Assembly: GCA_012064385.1 (NCBI GenBank)
Contig: QRDG01000402.1
Location: 697,835 to 761,834 of the forward strand
Direction: 5' to 3'
Origin: Puccinellia tenuiflora
Lineage: Eukaryota; Streptophyta; Magnoliopsida; Poales; Poaceae
Length of the DNA stretch: 64,000 nucleotides
The notes under the pieces were generated by a model, which saw only the letters and a list, made by a program, of their open reading frames with translations, did not search any database and was not told the DNA's origin. Shown in pieces: positions 55,871-64,000 of this stretch (position 1 is the stretch's first letter; the number at the start of each line of letters is the position of its first letter). The translations under genes and the position numbers were made by a program.

Positions 55871-55929
55871 TGCCGAACATGTCTGAGAGGTGGGCTATAT
55901 ATAGGGTCGTGTGGCTTACGAAGTGGTCG

Positions 55930-56100
55930 GGATAGTGTGCTGATCCAACGGCTCATAAGCGCTCGAAAGAAACACACCGCTGATCCAACGGCACACAAGC
56001 GCTCGAAAGAAACACACGATCCGTGTGCTTCTTCCTGATGGAGCATACTACATCTCACAAGCCCCCGAAAGAAACACATTGCTGATCCAACGGGTGAGTA
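55930..56100 (+). repeat. GCTGATCCAACGG repeats
   Basis: Three units of 45-60 bp with GCTGATCCAACGGC and GCTCGAAAGAAACACAC. Confidence 0.7.
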
Positions 56101-56154
56101 TACCAGTTTCGAGTCAAATGACCAAGATATGAACATTCCCGTGACATACCAGTT

Positions 56155-56450
56155 TCAAAAAATATTAGTTAATGCATTTTTAATTCAAAATGGCAAAATG
56201 GTTAATTGTTTGAATAGTTTGAATAACTATTTTGGAAAACAAAAAATGGTTTTGGATTACTTATTCAAATTCCAACACTTTTCATTTTGAAATTTTTGTC
56301 AGATTCAAAAAATATTAGTTAATGCATTTTTAATTGAAAATGGCAAAATGGTTAATAGTTTGAATAGTTTGAATAATTATTTTGGAAAAAAATGGTTTTG
56401 GATTAGTTATTCAAATTCAAACACTTTTCATGTTCAAAATTTTGTCATAT
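56155..56450 (+). repeat. About 145-bp tandem duplication
   Basis: TTCAAAAAATATTAGTTAAT..GGTTTTGGATTA appears twice (about 56155 and 56304). Confidence 0.8.
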
Positions 56451-56544
56451 TCAAAAGTATGCAGAAGTTATTCAAATTCATATTCAAACACTTTTCAAAT
56501 TCACTTTCAAACACTTGTCACATAAAATTTTGGGCGAAAAAAAC

Positions 56545-57050
56545 ACCTCTAGTCCCGGTTGGAGCCGCCATCCGGGACTAGATGTGTTTTTGCGCGCGCC
56601 CTTTTCGGCTGCCCCCGAAACACCTCTAGTCTCGGTTCGTGGCACCAGCCGGGACTAGAGGGGTACCCTGTAGTCCCGGTTCGTGGCACGAGCCAGGACT
56701 AGAGGTCCTTGCTATAAATACCTAGGCCTCATCCCGGCCCGAGCCACAGACCGGGACAGAGAGAAGGAGCACTACCCGCCACCGACGAAGACGCCGTCAG
56801 GCTGCCCCCTGCTCCACGCCCGCGCCGCCCTCTCCTCCGGCCGCCGTCGTCGCGACCGCCTCCGGCCGCCGTCGACGCCTCCACGCCGCCGTCATCGTCG
56901 CCACGCCACCGTCGCCTCCGTCGCGGCCGCCTCCACTCCTCCGCCCGCCCCTGCTCCACGCCGCTGTCGCGGCCGCGTCCACTCCTCCGGCCGCCCCTGC
57001 TCCACGCCGTCGTCACGGTCGCCTCCACGCCGCCATCGCCGCCCCTCGGT
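56545..57050 (+). promoter_or_regulatory. Internal CCGGGACTA cluster, TATA box and GC-rich leader exon
   Basis: Repeats TAGTCCCGGTT / CCGGGACTAGA (56552-56705) precede GCTATAAATACC (56711-56722). Then comes a GC-rich open stretch with ACGCCGTCAGGCTGCC, ending at a GTAAG donor near 57050. The same order recurs at 61930-62550 after the second transposase. It looks like the start of a further transcription unit. Confidence 0.5.
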
Positions 57051-57569
57051 AAGTTTGATTATAGGAAATGTAGTATATATTTTAGTATTTTAATTATATA
57101 GGATATGAATTTTAAGGCTTTGAATTCTGTAAATGTTAGAAGATATTGTTAGAAGTAATTCTATAAATTATTAGGCTATTAGGCTATTAGCTAGGAATTC
57201 TATAAATGTTATCAACAATTTGTTAGAAAAAATTTGTTAGAAGGTTTGCACTCTGTTGCACATAATTCATGTGGCCATGCATGTTCAGACTCTGAACGAT
57301 GGCAACAAACTCAACTAAGTTCTCAAACAAAGGAATCCAACACTAACCTATAAAAAAAAACTCGAGTTGTGCTGCATAAATTTTAGTAATTGCACCTTGC
57401 AGCTAATAGCTAAAAATGATGTTCATGCTCTAATTTATCAAACTGGTGTACATAAAATAGGGACAACTATGTCAGTTATTTGCATATTAAATATCACAAC
57501 AAGAGAACTGGCCCGTAGAGACACTATTTTGGTCCTCTAGAGACACTTATATTGTCTTTACATGATGTT
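57051..57569. other. AT-rich stretch before the second CACTA end
   Basis: Short AGGCTATT repeats; no coding feature seen. Confidence 0.45.
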
Positions 57570-58150
57570 CACTAGTGGAAAAATGGTCTTTGGGAAGGGG
57601 GGGGGGGGGGGGGGGAGCCATTAGGCCCGGTTCAGTGACAAACCGGGACCAATGCCTGGCATTGGTCCCAGTTCGACCGGCCAGGGTCCCGAGAGGCATT
57701 GGTCCCGGTTGGGCCAGGGGCATTAGTACCGGTTCGTGCTATCAACTGGGACTAAAGCTCCCTCAGAGCATTACTCCCGGTTGACAGCACAAACTGGGAC
57801 TAATAGTCCCCTGCCTACAAAGCCAGCAACTAGCTTCTACTCCTCCATTTTTTTTCCTGCTAGGAGGTGTGAGAGGTGGGTGCTAGTTTGTTTTCCTTTG
57901 CTATGCACTAGAGGTGTTCGATAAAATGCCCAAGCCACATTTAAGTTCACACAAAAGGATATGAGGTGCCCGAGCCACCCTTAGGCTTTGTCCTCTCTCT
58001 TTCCTCCGATCGATCGAGGTTAATTAGCAACCTTTGTCCTTTTCATCTGTAATTGATACAAATTTTGCATGTGTCGATATACGGTGGTCATTTCAGTATT
58101 CAAGATGTTATTCTAATGGTATTTGATAAACTTAATTATATGATATGCAG

Positions 58151-61100
58151 ATGGATGAACGGCAGCGATGGATGTACGGCGACCGACGCAGTTCTGATTT
58201 TATTGCAGGCCTGCATAAATTTATCCATGTGGCTGAGGCAAACAAAGAGGATGGTTTTATGCCTTGTCCATGTGTGGACTGTCGGAACGTTAAGGAGCAC
58301 TCTTCCTCGAGAACCCTTCAAGGCCACCTGCTTCGGAGAGATTTCATGCCCAGCTATAATTGTTGGACCAAGCACGGAGAAAGAGGGGTTATGATGGAAG
58401 ACAATGAAGAAGAAAAGGATGATGAGAACTATCCTATGTTCCCTGAAGAATACGGTGATACTGCGATGGAAGACAATGAAGAAGAAGGAGGTGAAGAACA
58501 ACGGGCGTCAGATGAGCCCGATGATGGTCTTGGTCGGGTCATTTCTGATGCAAAACGAGAATGCGATACAGAAAAGGAGAAGCTAAAGTTGGAGGCCATG
58601 CTAGAGGATCACAAAAAATTGCTGTACCCAAATTGCGAAGATGGTAGCACAAAACTCGATACCACACTGGAATTGCTGAAATGGAAGGCAGAGAATGGTT
58701 TATCTGACAAGGGATTTGAGAAGTTACGGAAAATAATGAAGCCGAAGCTTCCAAAGGATAACGAATTGCCCGGGACTACGTACGAAGCAAAGAAGGCTAT
58801 CTGCCCTCTAGGATTAGATGTGCAGAAGATACATGCATGCACCAATGACTGCATCCTTTACCGCGGTGAGGAGTACGAGAATTTGGATGCATGTTCGGTA
58901 TGCACTGCACTGCGGTATAAGATCAGACAAGATGACCCTGGTGATGTTGAGGGCGATGACGAGCCTCCCAGGAAGAGGATTCCTGCTAAGGTTATGTGGT
59001 ATGCTCCTATAATACCACGGTTGAAACGTCTGTTCAGAAACAAAGAGCATGCCAGGTTGTTGCGATGGCACAAAGAAGAGCGTAAGAAAGACGGGAAGTT
59101 GAGACACCCCGCCGATGGGTCGCAGTGGAGAAAAATCGAGAGAGAGTTCTCGGACTTTGCAGGTGACGCAAGGAACTTATGGTTTGGTCTAAATACAGAC
59201 GGTATGAATCTTTTTGGGGAGCAGAGCTGCAGTCACAGCACCTGGCCCATGACTCTATGTATCTACAACCTTTCTCCTTTGTTGTGCATGAAGCGGAAGT
59301 TCATTATGATGCCAGTTCTCATACAAGGCCCGAAGCAACCCGGCAACGACATTGATGTGTACCTAAGGCCATTAGTTGATGAACTTTTGCAGTTGTGGGC
59401 CATACCAGGTGTACGTGTGTGGGATGAGCACAAACAGATGGAATTTGACCTATGAGCGTTGTTGTTCGTAACCATCAATGATTGGCCTGCTCTTAGTAAC
59501 ATTTCAGGACAGTCAAACAAGGGATACAACGCAGGCACGCACTGTTTCGATAAGACTAAAGGTACATATTTGGAAAATGTAAGAAGGTCGTGTACCTGGG
59601 GTGTCGTCAATTTCTTCCAGCCAATCATCCCGTAAGAAAGAAAGGCAAGCATTTCAAAGGTGAGGCAGATCACCGGAAGAAGCCTAACCTCCCTGATGGT
59701 GATGCTATATTTGGTATGGTCAAGGACATAGAAGTAATCTTTGGAAAGGGTCCTGGCATTCAATCTGTTCCGAAAGATGTCGCTACCGGACACGCGTCCA
59801 TGTGGAAAAAGAAATCTATATTTTGGGAGATACCCTATTGGAAAGTCCTAGAGGTTCGGTCTTCAATCGACGTGATGCACGTGACAAAGAATCTTTGTGT
59901 GAACCTGCTAGGCTTCCTCGGCGTGTATGTGAAGACAAAAGATACACCGGAAGCACGGGAGGACCAGCAGCGTATGAAAGACCCAAACAACAAGCATACG
60001 GATAAAGGGCGTCATTACTTAAGCAGCTACGCTCTTATGAAAGCAGAGAAGGAAATATTTTTTGAATGCCTGAGCAGTATCAAGGTCCCGGCTGGCTTCT
60101 CGTCAAATATAAAGGGAATAATAAATATGGCAGATAAAAAATTCCAAAACCTGAAGTCTCATGATTGCCACGTGATTATGACACAGTTGCTTCCGATTGC
60201 ATTGAGGGGGCTTCTATCGGAAAATGTTCGAGTACCCATTGTGAAGCTATGTGCATTTCTCAATGCAATATCTCAGAAGGTAATCGATCAAGAAAGTCTG
60301 ACAAGGTTACAGAAGGATGTGGTCCAATGTCTTGTTTGTTTTGAGTTCGTGTTCCCCCCATCATTTTTTAATATTATGACGCATCTCCCGGTTCACCTAG
60401 TCGACGAGATTGCAATTCTCGGTCCTGTATTTCTACACAATATGTTCCCCTTCGAGAGGTTCATGGGAGTCTTGAAGAAATATGTTCATAACCGTGCTAG
60501 TCCAGAAGGAAGCATCTCCAAAGGCTATGGAACAGAGGAGGTCATTGAGTTTTGTGTTGACTTTATTCTCGACATTAAGTCGATTGGTCTTCCTGAATCG
60601 CGGCATGAGGGGAGACTTAGTGGAAAAGGCACGCTAGGAAAGAAAGGAATGATATGTAGGGGTGGGCATTCTTTCACTCAAGCACACTAAACAGTTCTAC
60701 AAAGTTCCGCTTTCGTGGCTCCGTATATCGAGATACACAAGAATAGTGTACGCTCCAAAAACCCAGGGAAGCCTGACTCCTGGATTAAACAAAAACACAT
60801 GGAGACTTTCGGCAGTTAGTTGCGATTACATCTCATGAATGACACCGATGTTGGAGATCAACTCTACTTATTGGCCGCATCACCATCTTCGACTGTATTG
60901 ACTTTCCAAGGGTACGAGATAACTGGGAATACATTTTACACGATCGCCCAAGATAAAAAGAGTACCAACCAAAACAGTGGTGTTCGCTTTGATGCAACAG
61001 ACAAGAATGGACAAAAGGACACATACTATGGTTACATAGAGGAGATATGGTAACTGGACTATGGACCTACTTTTAAGGTCCCTTTGTTTCGGTGCAGTTG

Positions 61101-61362
61101 GGTTAACATGAATGGAGAATGGGTAAAGGTAGACCAGCTGTACGAAATGACAACAGTGGATCTCAAGAATCTTGCGTACAGAGACGAACCATTCGTCCTA
61201 GCCAATGATGTGGCTCAGGTTTTCTATGTGAAGGACATGAGCTCCAGATCGAAAAAAAGAAAAGATAAGGAAACAAATACATCACACGATGAGCCAAAGC
61301 GTCACATAGTTCTTTCAGGAAAAAGAAACATCGTGGTAGTCGAGGACAAGGCAGATTGTTAG
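58151..61362 (+). pseudogene. CACTA transposase, second copy, several stops
   Basis: ATG 58151 (MDERQRWMYGDRRSSDFIAG) follows ATATGCAG. The frame is open to TGA at 59453-59455 (QMEFDL*ALLFV). It shifts near 59575, reopens 59590-60690, stops at TAA after FTQAH where the sister copy has Tyr, and has further stops near 60819 (TAG) and 61051 (TAA for Glu after EEIW). The domains are the same as in the copy at 52086, including FGLNTDGMNLFG and PGNDIDVYLRPLVDEL. Clearly non-functional. Confidence 0.92.
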
Positions 61363-61925
61363 GACAACTGATCCACTGTTGTCATTCTGTACCGTATCCG
61401 GTCGATTACCTGAAGGATTTCTGTATAGAACAAAACACACGGTTTTACCTGCATGACCGAGCCCAATGAATTAATGGAGTTCGAATTCCAAATTTTGTAA
61501 TTAAATGAATTAACCTATAATCTCAAAAAAATGAATCTGTCATAAATAGATATATTACATTTTTTATCAACAATTTGATATTTTAATTGCATTTTTTCTG
61601 ATAAACATATGAAAAGATATTGAATTTATAAGTTTAATGACTTAATTAAGTTCAAATTCCAAATTTTTTAATTAAATGAATTCACCTCTAATCTCAAACG
61701 AAAATGACAAAATGGTTAATAGTTTGTATAATTAGAATAATTATTTTGGAAAACAGAAATGGTTTTGGATTATTTATTCAATTTTAAACACTTTTCATGT
61801 TGAAAGTCTTTTCAAATTCAAAACCATTTCAAATTCATATTCAAACACCGTAATAAGAAAAAAAAAGGCGGGAACAACATTCATAACTGAAAAGTTTGAA
61901 ATAAAATTGAAAAAGGACTCAGTGG
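61363..61925. other. AT-rich 3' region of the second transposase
   Basis: Contains AATGGTTTTGGATTATTTATTC as in the repeats at 56.2-56.4 kb, showing that the two CACTA copies share 3' sequence. Confidence 0.5.
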
Positions 61926-61929
61926 TCCC

Positions 61930-62550
61930 GGTTTATAGGAAGAACCGGGACTAAAGGTCCATGGACGCACGAGGAAAATCTAGCATTAAATTTTTAGGGC
62001 ATTGGTCCCGGTTCATGCCACGAACCGGGACCATGGAGGAGGCATTGGTCCCGGTTCATGCCACGAACCGGGACCAATGAGGCATTGGTCCCGGTTCGTG
62101 GCATGAACCGGGACCAATGAGTCCTGATACATATAACTGCGCGCCCTTCTCCTTCCCCAATCCATCCCAAAATCGACTAAGGACTCGCGCGGACGCCGGA
62201 GCGAAACCATGCCGTCAGGCTGCCGCCGTCGACGTTCGCCAATCGTGCCCCCAGCGCGCCTCCTCTCCGGCCTCCCGGCCCGCGTGGCCCCTCGCCCCGC
62301 TCCTCCTCTCCGGCCGCCTCCTCCTCGCCGGCCCGTGCCGCGCCCCTTGGCCTGCTCCTCCTCGTCGGCCGTCGCCTCCTCGCCGGCCGCCTCCTCCTCG
62401 CCGGCATCCTCCTCTCTGGCCCGCTCCTCCTCACTGGCCCGCTCCTCCTCTCTGGCCGCCTCCTCCTCTCTGGCCCGCTCCTCCTCGCCGGCCGTCGCCT
62501 CCTCGCCGTCCGCCTCCTCCCACCGGCCCTCCTCCTCTCCTCCTTGGTAA
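61930..62550 (+). promoter_or_regulatory. Second internal repeat cluster with GC-rich leader exon
   Basis: ATTGGTCCCGGTTCATGCC / GAACCGGGACCAATG palindromic repeats (61925-62125) precede CATATAACTG and a GC-rich open stretch with ATGCCGTCAGGCTGC (62208), ending at TTGGTAATAAG near 62546. This parallels 56545-57050. Confidence 0.5.
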
Positions 62551-62559
62551 TAAGTACCA

Positions 62560-63240
62560 TTTTTTTTACATTTTAGCAATTTAGCAAATTGTTAGCATTG
62601 TTAGGTTTTTAGCAATTGTTAGCCCTATTTACCATTTTAGCAATTTAGAAAATTGTTAGCATTGTTAGCATTCAACAATTGTTAGCAATTTAGCAAATTG
62701 TTAGCATTGTTAGGTTTTTAGAAATTGTTAGCATTTTAGTATTTTAGCAATTGTTAGCCCTATTTAGAATTTTAGCAATTTAGAAAATTGTTAGCATTGT
62801 TAGCATTAGCAATTGTTAGCAATTTAGCAAATTGTTAGCATTATTAGGTTTCTAGAAATTGTTAGCATTTTAGTATTTTAGCAATTGTTAGCCCTATTTA
62901 GCATTTTACCAATTTAGAGCATTGTTAGCATTTAGCAATTGTTAGCAATTTAGCAAATTGTTAGCATTGTTAGGTTTTTAGAAATTGTTAGCATTTTAGT
63001 ATTTTAGCAATTGTTAGCCCTATTTAGCAATTTAGAAAATTGTTAGCATTGTTAGCATTTAGCAATTGTTAGCATTTTAGCAATTGTTAGCATTGTTAGT
63101 ATTTTAGCAATTGTTATTATTTTAGCAATTGTTAGCATTGTTAGTAAAATCGATTAACTTGCTAGCAATTTAGCATTTAAAAAATTAATTTAGCATTGTT
63201 AGCATTTAGCAATTGTTAGAATTAATTTAGGTTAGAATTA
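62560..63240 (+). repeat. TTAGCAATTGTTAGCA-rich tandem array
   Basis: About four to five units of roughly 130 bp are built from TTAGCAATTTAGCAAATTG, TTGTTAGCATTGTTAGG and TTGTTAGCCCTATTTA. Confidence 0.85.
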
Positions 63241-63385
63241 ATTTTAGGAATTTTTGAAAGTTAGGCCAAAATTGTAGAATTAATTTAGGTTAGAATAAAC
63301 TTTAGGAATTTTTAAAGTTAGTGGTAATTTTTTGAATTAGTGGACCATTTAAAAATTAGTGGATCATTTAAATTTGTTAGAAGTT

Positions 63386-63502
63386 ATGGTGCGGGAAAAG
63401 CCCTCTAGGGTGGCCCGATCTTCACGGATTGACGAACGAGTGGACGAACGCACGCAAGAACACGAGGAACACGAAGAACAAGAGAACACAAACCCGATAT
63501 AA
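63386..63502 (+). CDS. Short charged open frame after the repeat array
   Basis: ATG 63386 opens MVREKPSRVARSSRIDERVD and an acidic EHEEHEEQE stretch to TAA 63500-63502 (38 aa). A second frame (63429-63614) is also open. It may be an exon of the unit starting near 62150, possibly followed by an exon after 63712 (IERLREGLLPQDRVRAIQ). Family not recognised; low confidence. Confidence 0.25.
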   Translation: MVREKPSRVARSSRIDERVDERTQEHEEHEEQENTNPI

Positions 63503-64000
63503 TGGATGCGTTGCTCTCACCGGTCGGTCCAACCGGCCCAATAGAATCATTTATGTGGATACTACGTCTGCGAGTTCATTCGTCAGACGTGCTGTGAGAA
63601 GGGCAGAATCTTAGAACAACTTGAAGTGCGTATGCAATATTCACAATTTTAGTTTATTGCCATCAATTGTGTTTAGTTTCATTCATATATATTGACCCAT
63701 TTTTTAATTAGATCGAACGGTTGCGGGAAGGCCTTCTACCACAGGATCGCGTACGAGCAATTCAATAGGAAATTGCCGGATTCTTAGATGCAGAGGTTCT
63801 AGATCCGAAAGGAGAATACTATGTTAATGCTGAAATTAAAGGGTGATCGAGTGTAAAAGAGATGTATATATATAAGAATGAAACTCGTGTGTACTACATG
63901 TACCGTTTGTAATATGTTTGACCAAGCACGACGAATGAGATGTGTGTAATATATTCGTGACGATGATGTGTAATAGTGGTTCTCCATATTTAACTAGTAC

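Larger units (their letters stand above)
50679..57569 (+). mobile_element. CACTA transposon with transposase and tail-anchored ORF (right end not found)
   Basis: The left end is CACTAGTAGAAAACGGACC at 50679. A subterminal cluster of TAGTCCCGGTTC / GAACCGGGACTA repeats (50735-50940) follows. Then come a small coiled-coil gene (51604-51909), the transposase (52086-55393), repeated 3' sequence (55.4-56.45 kb) and a second cluster of the same repeats with a TATA box (56545-56715). Another CACTA left end at 57570 follows before any right end, so that element is either nested here or a neighbour. I stop this entry there by convention. Confidence 0.75.
57570..64000 (+). mobile_element. Second CACTA element (left end and body; continues past the window)
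   Basis: The left end is CACTAGTGGAAAAATGG at 57570, followed by a run of about 19 G and subterminal AACCGGGACCAATG repeats to 57810. The body has a dead transposase (58151-61362), the internal repeat cluster with leader exon (61930-62550), a tandem repeat and a charged exon. No right end was found. Compared with the first copy it lacks the small coiled-coil gene. Confidence 0.7.

Noticed and set aside
55361..55880. Minus-strand frames with TVHLIC/SSASTVYK repeats
   Set aside because: They are translations of the diverged DNA repeats after the transposase.
57599..57617. Run of about 19 G (and about 14 G near 48521) as a possible G-quadruplex regulator
   Set aside because: A single homopolymer without spaced G-tracts; more likely slippage or assembly uncertainty.

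Overview
The window is nuclear DNA of a grass, most likely a Triticeae species (wheat, barley, rye or Aegilops). Evidence is the mix of short intron-containing plant genes and dense nested transposons: CACTA elements with CACTACTAGGRAAAAG or CACTAGTRGAAAA ends, an Athila-lineage Gypsy retrotransposon, a Helitron, a MULE, Tourist and Ds-like elements. Species assignment is an inference.

Gene part (1-20.6 kb). The end of an unidentified plus-strand gene (1-263) is followed by a LINE fragment. A three-exon gene (2331-3861) encodes a secreted proline-rich protein with a C-terminal X8 callose-binding domain. Convergent to it is an eight-exon minus-strand MOSC/mARC-like gene (4332-14650), complete in frame (320 aa). 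Its last intron is 8.3 kb because a 3.9 kb TG..CA element with a TAATT target duplication landed 2 bp inside the splice donor. That element was then hit by a CACTA transposon, and the CACTA by a Ds-like hAT. Next is a seven-exon minus-strand ALIS gene (CDC50/LEM3 subunit of P4-ATPase flippases, 16667-18615) with a partly duplicated last exon.

Broken-gene part (20.9-38 kb). A wall-associated receptor kinase gene (minus) is split in its HRD catalytic-loop motif by a 13.9 kb Helitron. Joining the flanks across the predicted A|T insertion site restores Ile-Ile-His-Arg-Asp-Ile-Lys. Inside the Helitron sits a very young, coding-intact Athila-type element with 1.5 kb LTRs and GAGTA duplications. The kinase gene also carries a nonsense codon, a frameshift and a deletion.

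Transposon part (39-64 kb). This holds small non-LTR insertions with clear target duplications, then a 6.65 kb MULE (9-bp duplication TGCGAGCGA, about 250-290 bp TIRs). Its two convergent genes follow MuDR architecture, but the second gene is a plant mobile domain (PMD) gene. Its transposase exon is truncated and split by a CACTA element with a TAC duplication. Two larger CACTA elements in the same orientation fill the rest: one has a nearly intact transposase plus a small coiled-coil, tail-anchored protein; the other has a dead transposase. The right ends of both lie outside the window or could not be found.

Most unusual signal: inside the first CACTA (7595-8823) is a tandem series of miRNA-precursor-like hairpins. 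The central duplex is conserved while the lower stems change on both arms together. The series lies between a captured aspartic-protease exon that keeps its splice donor and a possible terminal exon. The MULE with a PMD second gene is the other candidate for a little-described system.
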